Below, piece after piece: positions 24,525 through 32,896 of a stretch of DNA of 64,000 nucleotides. The position numbers were made by a program, and so were the translations under genes. Position 1 is the first letter of the stretch, and each line of letters opens with the position of its first letter. The notes beneath the pieces are model-generated. The model was not told where the DNA came from and ran no database searches. It worked only from the letters and a program-made list of their open reading frames with translations. The DNA lies in contig CATLFX010000001.1 of NCBI GenBank assembly GCA_949935795.1, forward strand, positions 55,759 through 119,758, given 5' to 3'. The DNA is from an uncultured Oscillospiraceae bacterium. Lineage in GTDB: Bacteria > Bacillota > Clostridia > Oscillospirales > Oscillospiraceae.

Positions 24525-26354
24525 ATGGACCAGTCCAACACCCTCCAGGCAAGCCGCTGCACCATCCTGTTCAACAAGCTCAAGACCTATTTTTCCAAAC
24601 CCCACAACGTCATCCTCCTGCTGATGGGCATTGTGCTCACCTTCAGCACCGTGGCCCCCATCGTCGCCATCGTGGAGGACACGTTCAAAATCCACCCCGG
24701 CACCATCGACGCCCACCTCACCGGGCAGGCGTCGGGCTACACCACGGTGAACTATATCGACCTGTTCACCAGCAAGCTGGCCAAGGCCAACCTGTGGACG
24801 CCGCTGTTAAATACCGTCTGGCTGGCGGTGGGCACCTGTATCGTAGCCATCCTGTTCGGCGGCGTGTTCGCCTTCCTGGTCACCCGCACCAATCTGGCCT
24901 GGCGGAAATATCTCAGCTCCATCTTTATTTTCCCCTACATCATGCCCCAGTGGACCCTGGCCGTGGTGTGGCAGAACATGTTCAACTCCAACACCGTCAC
25001 CGGAGGCTCCAACGGCCTGCTGGCCGCCATGTTCGGCATTGAAATGCCCCTGTGGTGGTGCAAGGGGCTGTTCCCCAGCCTGGTGGTGCTGGGCCTGCAC
25101 TACGCCCCCTTCGCCTACATCCTGATCGGCGGCATTTTCCGCAACATGGACGCCAATCTGGAGGAGGCCGCCACCATTCTGGACACCCCAAGATGGAAAA
25201 CCATGCTGAAGATCACCCTGCCCATGGTAAAACCCGCCATTTTGTCCACCATCCTGCTGGTGTTCGGCAGCTCCATGGGCTCCTATCCGGTGCCCCACTA
25301 CCTGGGCCTGACCACCCTGTCCACCAAATACGTCTCCATGAACTCCAAGTTCACCGGCGAGGCCAGTATCCTGGCCATCATCATGATGGTGTTCGGCGTG
25401 GCCATCATGCTGCTGAACCAGATCAGCCTTACCAGCCGGAAAAGCTATACCACCGTGTCCGGCAAGGCGGGGCAGAGCTCCAAATTCAACCTGGGCAAGG
25501 TGGGCAAGTACGTCATCGCCCTGATCCTGGTCATCGTCACCTTCTTCACCAGCATTTTCCCCATCGTGTCCTTCGCCTTTGAGACCTTCCTGCCCAACCC
25601 CGGCGACTACTCCTTCCTGTACACCGGGGACCCCAGCAACCTGACCACCAAATGGTGGATCACCGACGAAAACGTGTCAGAAAACGGCATGTACGGCCAG
25701 AAGGGCATTCTCCACAACGAGACCATCTGGCGGGCCTTCAGGGGCACCATGCTGGTCAGCGTGTCCTGCGCCCTGCTGGCTGGCACCATCGGCACCCTCA
25801 TCGGCTACGCGGTGGCCAAAAACCGGCGAAGTAAATGGGCCAATTACGTCAACAGCATGGCCTTCCTGCCCTACCTCATGCCCTCCATCGCCGTGGGCGT
25901 GGCCTTCTTCATCCTGTTCTCCAACCAGTACGTCAACCTGTTCAACACCTACGCCCTGCTCATTATCGCGGGTACCGTGAAGTACATCCCCTTCGCCAGC
26001 CGCAGCTCGCTGAACTCCATGCTCCAGCTGTCCGGCGAGATCGAGGAGGCGGCCATTATCCAGGATGTGCCCTGGATCAAGCGCATGACCCGCATCATCA
26101 TCCCCATCCAAAAGTCGTCCATCATCAGCGGCTACCTGCTGCCCTTCATGACCTGCCTGCGTGAATTGTCGCTGTTCCTGCTGCTGTGCACCCAGGGCTT
26201 CATCCTGTCCACCACCCTGGACTATTTCGACGAGATGGGCCTGTACGCCTTCTCCAGCGGTATCAACCTGATCTTGATCGTCACCATTCTTGTCTGCAAC
26301 ACCCTGGTCAACAAGGTCACCGGGGCCAGCCTGGACAAGGGAATAGGAGGTTAA
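24525..26354 (+). CDS. Iron(III)-type ABC transporter permease, fused double domain
   Basis: The 609-residue protein has about 12 transmembrane helices and two binding-protein-dependent permease domains, each with an EAA loop: EEAATILDTPRWKTMLKITLPMVKPAILS (about residue 210) and EEAAIIQDVPWIKRMTRIIIPIQKSSIIS (about residue 505). FbpB/AfuB-type permeases share this fused layout. The loop near residues 355-400 is extracytoplasmic and Trp-rich. Only three bases separate its stop from the ATPase gene. Confidence 0.92.
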   Translation: MDQSNTLQASRCTILFNKLKTYFSKPHNVILLLMGIVLTFSTVAPIVAIVEDTFKIHPGTIDAHLTGQASGYTTVNYIDLFTSKLAKANLWTPLLNTVWLAVGTCIVAILFGGVFAFLVTRTNLAWRKYLSSIFIFPYIMPQWTLAVVWQNMFNSNTVTGGSNGLLAAMFGIEMPLWWCKGLFPSLVVLGLHYAPFAYILIGGIFRNMDANLEEAATILDTPRWKTMLKITLPMVKPAILSTILLVFGSSMGSYPVPHYLGLTTLSTKYVSMNSKFTGEASILAIIMMVFGVAIMLLNQISLTSRKSYTTVSGKAGQSSKFNLGKVGKYVIALILVIVTFFTSIFPIVSFAFETFLPNPGDYSFLYTGDPSNLTTKWWITDENVSENGMYGQKGILHNETIWRAFRGTMLVSVSCALLAGTIGTLIGYAVAKNRRSKWANYVNSMAFLPYLMPSIAVGVAFFILFSNQYVNLFNTYALLIIAGTVKYIPFASRSSLNSMLQLSGEIEEAAIIQDVPWIKRMTRIIIPIQKSSIISGYLLPFMTCLRELSLFLLLCTQGFILSTTLDYFDEMGLYAFSSGINLILIVTILVCNTLVNKVTGASLDKGIGG

Positions 26355-26357
26355 ACC

Positions 26358-27653
26358 ATGCCTGAAATCAGATTAGAGCATATCACCAAGCGGTGGAACA
26401 AATTCTACGCCGTGGACGACCTGGATCTGGTCATTGAGGACAACGCCTTTGTCACCCTGCTGGGCCCCTCCGGCTGCGGCAAGACCACCACCCTGCGCAT
26501 GATCGCCGGGCTGGAGACCCCCACCAGCGGCCGTATCACCATCGGCGACAAGGTGGTGTTCGACAGCGCCCTGGGCATCAACGTCCCCGCCAACAAGCGG
26601 AAGGTGGGCTTCCTGTTCCAGAACTACGCCCTGTGGCCCAACATGACGGTGTACCAGAACATCGCCTTCGGCCTGTCCAACATCAAAGAGCCCCGCAAGC
26701 TGAGCAAGCAGGAAATTGACGAGACCGTCCACCGGGTGGCCCAGGTGGTGAAGATCACCGCCTTCATGGACCGCTACCCCGCCGAATTGTCCGGCGGCCA
26801 GCAGCAGCGGGTGGCCATCGCCCGCACCCTGGCCCCCGAGCCCTCCGTGCTGTTCATGGACGAGCCCCTTTCCAACCTGGACGCCAAGCTGCGGCTGGAA
26901 ATGCGCTATGAGCTCCAGCGCCTCCACGTGGAGACCGGGTCCACCTTCGTCTACGTCACCCACGACCAGATGGAGGCCATGACGCTGGCCACGCAGATCT
27001 GCCTCATCAACAACGGCGTGCTCCAGCAGTACGACGCGCCCCTCACCGTGTACAATAAGCCCAACAACCTGTTTGCAGCCGACTTCGTGGGCAACCCCTC
27101 CATCAACTTCATCGAGGGCGAGGGGAAGCAGCGCCCGGACGGCGGGGTGGAGCTCACCCTGCTGGGGGACAAGAGGGCGGTGTTCAAGCCCGTCCAGCCC
27201 CTGGACCTGCCCGCCTGGTTCAAGGGCCGGGACGCCCGGGAGGCCCTGGCCGCCGACGCCCACAAAAAGAAGGCGGCGGAAAAGGGTTTCGTGGAGAAGG
27301 GCAACAAGGACGAGACCTTCCGCTACCACATCGACAAGGTGGAGGAGGACGATGTTTCTCCGCAGGAAGAGCCCGCGCTGACCAACGAGGACCTGGTGCT
27401 GGGCGTGCGGCCCGAGTTCATCGACATCGTGGAGGATGGGGCGCTGGAGGGCGAGATCTACGGCGCCATGCCCACCGGCATGGAATCCACCATCAAGGTG
27501 CGCATCGGAAATTTCCTGCTCACCGGAGTGGTGTTTGGAAGCACGCTGTTCACCATCGGCTCCAAGGTGCACATCGACGTGTCCGGGGACAGCGTGCTGC
27601 TGTTCGACCGCAGGAGCGGCCGGTGCATTGCCCAGGGCAGTCTGGAATTCTGA
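26358..27653 (+). CDS. FbpC/PotA-type ABC transporter ATP-binding protein
   Basis: The 431-residue ATPase has Walker [11 protein letters not shown] near residue 36, Q-loop GFLFQNYALWPNMTVYQNIAFGL, signature LSGGQQQRVAIARTLA and Walker B VLFMDEPLSNLDAKLRLEM. A TOBE-like regulatory domain is at the C terminus (VLGVRPEFIDIVEDGALEGEIYGAMPTGMESTIKVR). A charged insertion around residues 275-335 (HKKKAAEKGFVEKGNKDE) separates the two parts and is longer than usual. It energises the permease at 24525-26354. Confidence 0.93.
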   Translation: MPEIRLEHITKRWNKFYAVDDLDLVIEDNAFVTLLGPSGCGKTTTLRMIAGLETPTSGRITIGDKVVFDSALGINVPANKRKVGFLFQNYALWPNMTVYQNIAFGLSNIKEPRKLSKQEIDETVHRVAQVVKITAFMDRYPAELSGGQQQRVAIARTLAPEPSVLFMDEPLSNLDAKLRLEMRYELQRLHVETGSTFVYVTHDQMEAMTLATQICLINNGVLQQYDAPLTVYNKPNNLFAADFVGNPSINFIEGEGKQRPDGGVELTLLGDKRAVFKPVQPLDLPAWFKGRDAREALAADAHKKKAAEKGFVEKGNKDETFRYHIDKVEEDDVSPQEEPALTNEDLVLGVRPEFIDIVEDGALEGEIYGAMPTGMESTIKVRIGNFLLTGVVFGSTLFTIGSKVHIDVSGDSVLLFDRRSGRCIAQGSLEF

Positions 27654-27661
27654 ATCATTTG

Positions 27662-27700
27662 AACAGGGGCGGGGGACCACGGTCCTCCGCCCCCTGTTTG
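27662..27700 (+). terminator. Stem-loop ending the iron-type ABC operon
   Basis: AACAGGGGCGGGGGACC pairs with GGTCCTCCGCCCCCTGTT with one bulge around a two-base loop, starting nine bases after the stop codon. The T run is short. Confidence 0.62.
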
Positions 27701-27794
27701 AGGGAAAATGTAAGGAAACTGTAACAGCCCCGGCTGTCCGGCGGTGGTACAATATGGTTCGACAGTATCCACCCATGACGGACAGGAGGATAAA

Positions 27795-28580
27795 ATGGAC
27801 GAAATATTGGCCTTTCAAAGCGTCGTCTGGGACGACGGGGATTATCAGGACACCATTGAGGGGGAGAATTTCCGGGCGCTGATGGATCTGTGTTTCGACA
27901 GGGCGGACAAATTTTCCCTGCTCCGGCGGGACTGGCCGGGGGCCAAGGACGGACCGCTGGAGCAGGCCCTGCGGCCCTATGTGCTGGGGGAATATTTCTC
28001 CTATGGCCACCTGCGTTGGTTCGACCGCGAGGCCCGGGAAAAGTGCTATATCTATCCGGCCAACGGGGAAACCAAGGCCATCTTGCTGGACTATATCACC
28101 CACCTGTTCGGGCGGGACGTGGAGCGGCCCGACGGCTCCGACTGGCCTCCGGAAAAGTACAAAGCCTGTGTGGAGATGTCGGAGGCGGCCTATGAGCGGG
28201 TGATGGAGCGTGTGGAGGCCGTGGAAAAAATATCCGGGCCCATCAGCGACCAGGATTTTGCGGCCATTGAGCGGGAGGAACTCCAAGAGGCCAGGGCGCT
28301 GTGGCTCCCCATTTTCGACGAGGCGGACTTTCAGAGCAATCTGGAGGACCCCTGCTTCTTCCGGGGGGACGAAATGTATTTTAAGACCATCACCCATGAG
28401 TACGAGTGCTGGGTCCATGCCTTTGACCGGCCCTTTGGGGAAACGCTCCGAAAGCTGGGAAAGTGGATGGACGTCTCCGACCGATTCCGGCTGCCCTTGG
28501 AATTGCTGAGCCGGCAAGAAGGGCTGGTCTGGTACGGCGGCGATGGGCAAAACGGCGCGGCAAAGGGCGCCCGAACTTGA
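27795..28580 (+). CDS. Hypothetical soluble protein
   Basis: I do not recognise a family for this 261-residue acidic, Trp- and Tyr-rich protein (MDEILAFQSVVWDDGDYQDTIEGENFRALMDLCFDRADKF...). It has no signal peptide or membrane helix. AGGAGG precedes the chosen ATG at 27795; the longer upstream frame lacks a site. It is a single-gene unit between the transporter and a convergent ATPase gene. Its stop codon lies in the loop of its own terminator hairpin. Confidence 0.75.
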   Translation: MDEILAFQSVVWDDGDYQDTIEGENFRALMDLCFDRADKFSLLRRDWPGAKDGPLEQALRPYVLGEYFSYGHLRWFDREAREKCYIYPANGETKAILLDYITHLFGRDVERPDGSDWPPEKYKACVEMSEAAYERVMERVEAVEKISGPISDQDFAAIEREELQEARALWLPIFDEADFQSNLEDPCFFRGDEMYFKTITHEYECWVHAFDRPFGETLRKLGKWMDVSDRFRLPLELLSRQEGLVWYGGDGQNGAAKGART

Positions 28581-28600
28581 TGTTCGGGCGCCCTCTGTTT
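28565..28600 (+). terminator. Terminator overlapping the end of the hypothetical gene
   Basis: GGGCGCCCGAAC (28565-28576) pairs with GTTCGGGCGCCC (28582-28593), followed by TCTGTTT. The stop TGA at 28578-28580 is inside the five-base loop. Confidence 0.8.
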
Positions 28601-28623
28601 GGATCTGAGCTTCGCTGCGCTTT

Positions 28624-29805
28624 TTAGAACTCCAGGTTCTTGCCGTCCTTGTCGAAGACGTGGCACACGTTGCCGCTGAAGGTGAAGTTGATCTTGGCGC
28701 CGTAGCCGAAGGTCTCCTTATGGTTGCCGGACAGGTCCACGGTGGGGACGATGATGACCACGTCCTTGCCGTTGGCGTTGGCGTGGAGGTGGACCTCGCT
28801 GCCCATCATCTCGGACACGTCCACAGTGGCGGGGATGCCGCTGTCGGCCAGGGCCACGTGGCTGGGACGTACGCCCAGGGTGATGTCCTGAGAGGGCACA
28901 TTCTTGGCGGCCAGGGCCTTCTGCTTGGCCTCGGACAGCTCCACCTTGAGGCCGCTGACCTCCACGGTGTACTTGCTGCCGTCCTTGACCAGCTTGGCGT
29001 CGAAGAAGTTCATCTGCGGGGTGCCGATGAAGCCGGCGACGAACAGGTTGGCGGGGTGGTCGAACACCTCCTGCGGGGTGCCGATCTGCTGGATGAAGCC
29101 GTCCTTCATGATGACGATCCGATCGCCCAGAGTCATGGCCTCGGTCTGGTCATGGGTGACGTACATGAAGGTGGTGTTGATCTTCTGGCGCAGCTTGATG
29201 ATCTCGGCACGCATCTGGTTGCGGAGCTTGGCGTCCAGGTTGGACAGCGGCTCGTCCATCAGCAGCACCTTGGGCTCACGCACGATGGCGCGGCCGATGG
29301 CCACACGCTGGCGCTGGCCGCCGGACAGGGCCTTGGGCTTGCGGTCCAGATACTGGGTGATGTCCAGAATCTCGGCCGCCTCGCGCACCCGCTTGTCGAT
29401 CTCATCCTTGGGGACCTTGCGAAGCTTGAGGGGGAAGGCCATGTTCTCGTACACGGTCATGTGGGGATACAGGGCGTAGCTCTGGAACACCATGGCGATG
29501 TCGCGATCCTTGGGGGCAACGTCGTTCATCAGCTTGCCGTCGATGTACAGCTCGCCGCCGGAGATCTCCTCCAGGCCGGCCACCATGCGCAGGGTGGTGG
29601 ACTTGCCGCAGCCGGAGGGGCCGACCAGCACGATGAACTCCTTGTCCGCGATGTCCAGGTTGAACTTCTGAACGGCAATGACGCCCTCGTCGGTGACCTG
29701 CAGGTTGGTCTTCTTCTCGGGCTCGCCCTTCTTCTTCTTGGACTTCTTCTGATCGCCGCTGTGAGGATAGATCTTCATGATGTTCTTCAGGGTCAAACCA
29801 GCCAT
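28624..29805 (-). CDS. UgpC/MsmX-type multi-sugar ABC transporter ATPase
   Basis: The 393-residue ATPase has Walker A GPSGCGKSTT, Q-loop MVFQSYALYPHMTVYENMAFPL, signature LSGGQRQRVAIGRAI, Walker B VLLMDEPLSNLDAKLRNQM, and a TOBE/OB C-terminal domain typical of carbohydrate ATPases. A lysine-rich insertion (QKKSKKKKGEPEKK, about residues 17-30) interrupts the first strand. The family start MAGLTLKNIMKIYP fits ATG 29805, but its ribosome binding site is poor; ATG 29838 and GTG 29901 are alternatives. No permease or binding protein is adjacent, so it probably serves several sugar importers elsewhere, as MsmX does. Confidence 0.9.
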   Translation of the reverse strand: MAGLTLKNIMKIYPHSGDQKKSKKKKGEPEKKTNLQVTDEGVIAVQKFNLDIADKEFIVLVGPSGCGKSTTLRMVAGLEEISGGELYIDGKLMNDVAPKDRDIAMVFQSYALYPHMTVYENMAFPLKLRKVPKDEIDKRVREAAEILDITQYLDRKPKALSGGQRQRVAIGRAIVREPKVLLMDEPLSNLDAKLRNQMRAEIIKLRQKINTTFMYVTHDQTEAMTLGDRIVIMKDGFIQQIGTPQEVFDHPANLFVAGFIGTPQMNFFDAKLVKDGSKYTVEVSGLKVELSEAKQKALAAKNVPSQDITLGVRPSHVALADSGIPATVDVSEMMGSEVHLHANANGKDVVIIVPTVDLSGNHKETFGYGAKINFTFSGNVCHVFDKDGKNLEF

Positions 29806-29949
29806 AGTACCCGACTTTGATGGAGCGGCCTCCGCCATCTCCACCTCGCCCGCGGGTGCTTGATCCCGGGGGCATTGCGACAGGTCTCCACACTGCCGCA
29901 CCGCAAGTCGAAGCGGTTGTTTTTCCTCCTTTTTTCAGTACCGCGCACT

Positions 29950-29979
29950 ATTGTAATGGAGTAGTGGGCGGCCCGTCAA
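29950..29979 (-). promoter_or_regulatory. Promoter of the UgpC/MsmX-type ATPase gene
   Basis: Minus-strand TTGACG (29974-29979) and TACAAT (29950-29955) are spaced by 18 bases. The implied leader is about 140 nt and carries an unused AAGGAGG near 29930, far from any start I can support. Confidence 0.68.
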
Positions 29980-30067
29980 GTTGTGCGCCCGTGGGCGCTG
30001 GTATGGAGAGGCGGCGGACGCCGCCAATGCCATCGTAACGGGGAAGGTCCTGATATAAAATGCGGCG

Positions 30068-30838
30068 CTATACGTCCTCCGGGGCCGTGGGGGCGTCCCG
30101 GAATTTTTCCTCAATTTGAAACGCCTGCTCCAGGCCGGGGTAGACCAGAAACAGCGCGGGCAGGGCGGGCAGCCAGAGATTGGTGACGGGCAGAAGGCTG
30201 AGGGCGAAGGCGAAAAACCGCAGGGACAGCAGGATGTACGCCGCCAGCACGGCCAGCGCCGCCGCCGTCCTGGGGAACTGGCCGATGAACAGCAAGGCGG
30301 AGTTTTTGATGAGCTGGCCCAGGGACAGCTCCATCAGCGCCAGCTGGGGCCAAAGGTAGAGGGATATGCCCAGCAGAAACAGCATTCCCAGCACCAGAGC
30401 CATATTGGTGGGCAGGTTCAGCTGGAACACCTCGGCGTGAGCCAGGATGAACATCTGGGTGGCCAGCAGCACCCCGCCCAGAGCGCCGGGCAGCAGGGCG
30501 GCCTTGGCGCTGCGCCTCCAGGCCCTGCGGTAAACTTTCCAGCCGGTGACAGGGTCGTCCCGCAGGGAGCGCAGGAGCGTGTCCGCCAGGGCGCACAGCT
30601 CCGGCCCGGCGATGGCCCCGCCAATCAACCCGGCCAAAAGGGCCATCAGCACGGCGTGGGTCCCGGCGGCGAAAAGCACCCCCGCGATAAAGGGGACACA
30701 GCCCAGCAGGGCCAGAAAGCCCGCCTTGAATATGTCCCAGATATCCCGGCGGAGGATCTGCCACAGCCGGGGCAAGCCGGTCTTGCGGGGGGCGTCCGGG
30801 GAGCGCTCCGCCTCGTCGAACCTTGGGAACAGACCCAC
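30068..30838 (-). CDS. DUF624/YesL-like polytopic membrane protein
   Basis: The 256-residue protein begins VGLFPRFDEAERSPDAPRKTGLPRLWQILRRDIWDIFKAGFLALL, which resembles the start of YesL/DUF624 proteins (short cytoplasmic tail, then about six helices). GTG 30838 is preferred because GGAAGGGG lies upstream and the family starts there; TTG 30880 would be an alternative. DUF624 proteins are often near sugar transport genes, and here the orphan sugar ATPase follows on the same strand. The molecular function is unknown. Confidence 0.72.
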   Translation of the reverse strand: MGLFPRFDEAERSPDAPRKTGLPRLWQILRRDIWDIFKAGFLALLGCVPFIAGVLFAAGTHAVLMALLAGLIGGAIAGPELCALADTLLRSLRDDPVTGWKVYRRAWRRSAKAALLPGALGGVLLATQMFILAHAEVFQLNLPTNMALVLGMLFLLGISLYLWPQLALMELSLGQLIKNSALLFIGQFPRTAAALAVLAAYILLSLRFFAFALSLLPVTNLWLPALPALFLVYPGLEQAFQIEEKFRDAPTAPEDV

Positions 30839-31067
30839 CGCCGCTCCGCCCCTTCCTCTCAGCCGCTGAAATCCAATCAATGAGGCCGGTCAGAGGCCTC
30901 TTTCATATCAATAAAAACATATCACAAACAGAGCGGGAATGTCAAGGATAATCATGTGAAAATCCACAGTTTTTCCGTCAAAATTCCCGTTTTTTGCCAG
31001 GCGAAATTTTCTCCGGCCTCCCTGCCAAATCCGCCAGAAACTTTCGCCGGAAATTGACGCTTCCTTC

Positions 31068-31096
31068 TTGACGCGGGGGGCGGGACAGGATATAAT
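31068..31096 (+). promoter_or_regulatory. Promoter of the [FeFe] hydrogenase-like gene
   Basis: TTGACG (31068-31073) and TATAAT (31091-31096) are 17 bases apart, 62 bases before the start codon. Confidence 0.78.
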
Positions 31097-31158
31097 TCAA
31101 GTGCGGTTATCGACATTTTTTTAACAAAATTTGTGAAATACATAGAGGAGGAGCTGCC

Positions 31159-32661
31159 ATGCGCCAATACGAAACCAAAGTCCAACAGCTGAAGGACCAG
31201 GTGCTGACCGCTGTGGCCCGTCTGGCCTGGAACGAGAAGCTGGATACCAATGAGGTACTGGACATCCCCGAGCAGATTGTGCCTGGACCCGAGGCCCATA
31301 TGCGCTGCTGCATCTACAAGGAGCGGGCGGTGGTCACCAGCCGGGTGAAGATGGCCATGGGCGGCAACCGGGCCAACCCCAACCTGGTGGAGGTGCTGCC
31401 CATCGCCTGCGACGAGTGCCCGGTCACCGAGATCAGCGTGGGCCCATCCTGCCGGGGCTGCATCGCCCACCGCTGTGTGGAGGCCTGCCCCAAGGGGGCC
31501 ATCCATATCGAGAACCACCGCTCCGTCATCGACCATTCCAAGTGCGTGCTGTGCGGCAAGTGCGTGGCCGCCTGCCCCTACGGCGCCATCACCAAGAACC
31601 AGCGTCCCTGCGAGCGGGGCTGTCCCGTCAAGGCCATCTCCATGGGCCCTGACCGCAAGGCCAGCATCGACGCCAAGAAGTGCATCACCTGCGGCGAGTG
31701 CGTGGTGCAGTGCCCCTTCGGCGCCATTATGGACAAGTCTTACATCGTGGACGTGATCCAGATGCTGCTGGGCGCGGAAAAGTGGGGACTCCATGTATAC
31801 GCCATTCTGGCCCCCGCCTTCGTGGGCCAGTTCGAGTGCACCCCCGGCCAGATGGTGTCCGCCCTGAAGGAGATGGGCTTCTACGACGTGCAGGAGGTAG
31901 CGCTGGGCGCGGACCTCACCGCCAAGGCGGAGGCCGCCGAGTTCGACGAGCGGGGCGGCGAGGGCATGACCTCCTCCTGCTGCCCGGCCTTCGTGGCCTA
32001 TGTGGAGCGCCATATGCCCGACATGGTGCCCAAGGTGTCCACCACCCCCTCTCCCATGGTCATGATCGGACGCAAGATCAAGGATGAGGACCCCCTGGCC
32101 CGGGTGGTGTTTATCGGCCCCTGCGTGGCTAAGAAGCGGGAGTTCCACCTGGGGCGCACCCGCGCTTCCATCGACCTGGTCATCACGTTCGAGGAGCTGT
32201 ACTCCATGCTGGCCGCCAAGGACATCGACGTGACCAAGATGCCCGAGGCTCCGCTGGATCAGGCCAGCGGCTTTGGCCGGGGCTTTGCCTCCAGCGGCGG
32301 CGTGGCGGCGGCTGTGGGCCAGGCCCTCAAGGAGATGGGCAGCAAGGTGGAGGCCAAGACCCTGCCCTGCTCCGGCATTGAGGAGTGCAAGATCGCCCTG
32401 CTCAAGATGAACAAGGGCGTGCTGCCCGAGAACTTCATCGAGGGCATGGCCTGCCAGGGCGGCTGTGTCCAGGGCCCGGCGGTCATCATGCGCAGTCCCA
32501 AGAACAAGGCCGAGGTGGGCAAGCACGCCAAGCAGGCGGGCGACCGCACCATCAACGGGGCCATCAACGCCGCAGGCGGCAGCTCCGGGGAGCTGTCCGC
32601 CAGCGAGCGCAAGCCCGGCGGCGCGGTGGAGAAGAACCGCGGAGAAAAGGCAAAGGTGTAA
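31159..32661 (+). CDS. Monomeric [FeFe] hydrogenase, group B-like
   Basis: The 500-residue protein has a Cys-rich N-terminal half with several [4Fe-4S] motifs (CDECPVTEISVGPSCRGCIAHRCVEACP, CVLCGKCVAACP, CITCGECVVQCP). The C-terminal half carries H-cluster motifs: L1 TSSCCPAF (271-278), L2 IGPCVAKK (319-326) and L3 EGMACQGGCVQGP (428-440). Group A enzymes have TSCCPAW, MPCTAKK and MACPGGC; the variants here match the ferredoxin-linked group B lineage of anaerobic Firmicutes. It could evolve or take up H2 using ferredoxin, or act as a sensor; maturases HydEFG are not in the window. It stands alone with its own promoter and terminator. The last 40 residues are a low-complexity tail. Confidence 0.88.
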   Translation: MRQYETKVQQLKDQVLTAVARLAWNEKLDTNEVLDIPEQIVPGPEAHMRCCIYKERAVVTSRVKMAMGGNRANPNLVEVLPIACDECPVTEISVGPSCRGCIAHRCVEACPKGAIHIENHRSVIDHSKCVLCGKCVAACPYGAITKNQRPCERGCPVKAISMGPDRKASIDAKKCITCGECVVQCPFGAIMDKSYIVDVIQMLLGAEKWGLHVYAILAPAFVGQFECTPGQMVSALKEMGFYDVQEVALGADLTAKAEAAEFDERGGEGMTSSCCPAFVAYVERHMPDMVPKVSTTPSPMVMIGRKIKDEDPLARVVFIGPCVAKKREFHLGRTRASIDLVITFEELYSMLAAKDIDVTKMPEAPLDQASGFGRGFASSGGVAAAVGQALKEMGSKVEAKTLPCSGIEECKIALLKMNKGVLPENFIEGMACQGGCVQGPAVIMRSPKNKAEVGKHAKQAGDRTINGAINAAGGSSGELSASERKPGGAVEKNRGEKAKV

Positions 32662-32671
32662 CATAGCAAGA

Positions 32672-32706
32672 GGCCGTCCGGGGTGTCCCGGACGGCCCTT
32701 CTTTTT
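32672..32706 (+). terminator. Terminator of the hydrogenase-like gene
   Basis: GGCCGTCCGGG/CCCGGACGGCC with a GTGT loop is followed by CTTCTTTTT. Confidence 0.88.
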
Positions 32707-32718
32707 CTACCCAAACTC

Positions 32719-32747
32719 TTGCAATTTTAACACGTTTCCTATATAAT
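32719..32747 (+). promoter_or_regulatory. Promoter of leuS
   Basis: TTGCAA (32719-32724) and TATAAT (32742-32747) with a 17-base spacer lie 150 bases before the leuS start. The leader contains a palindromic element but no recognisable T-box. Confidence 0.72.
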
Positions 32748-32830
32748 ATCAAAATTGGTATTGCAATAACTGAACTTTCGTTGCCGTGCGGGATGCTTAT
32801 CGTGTCAGCAGCGTTTCGCGGCGAATCAAA

Positions 32831-32868
32831 AGTTCTTTTTGCTTCTTTTTCTTTCAAGAAAAAGAAGG
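32831..32868 (-). repeat. Dispersed palindromic element, variant copy in the leuS leader
   Basis: Read on the minus strand this is TTCTTTTTCTT, GAAAGAAAAAGAA and then a CAAAAAGAACT tail, the same design as the copies at 38122, 45913 and 61718. It lies in the transcribed leader just upstream of the leuS ribosome binding site. Confidence 0.75.
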
Positions 32869-32896
32869 AGAAAAATCACCCAAGGGAGTGTTCACA

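Noticed and set aside
26373..28550. 725-codon minus-strand frame
   Set aside because: Antisense to the ATPase and hypothetical genes; no ribosome binding site or family match.
32748..32896. T-box riboswitch upstream of leuS
   Set aside because: No specifier loop, T-box consensus or terminator/antiterminator pair is seen; the leader holds a palindromic element instead.
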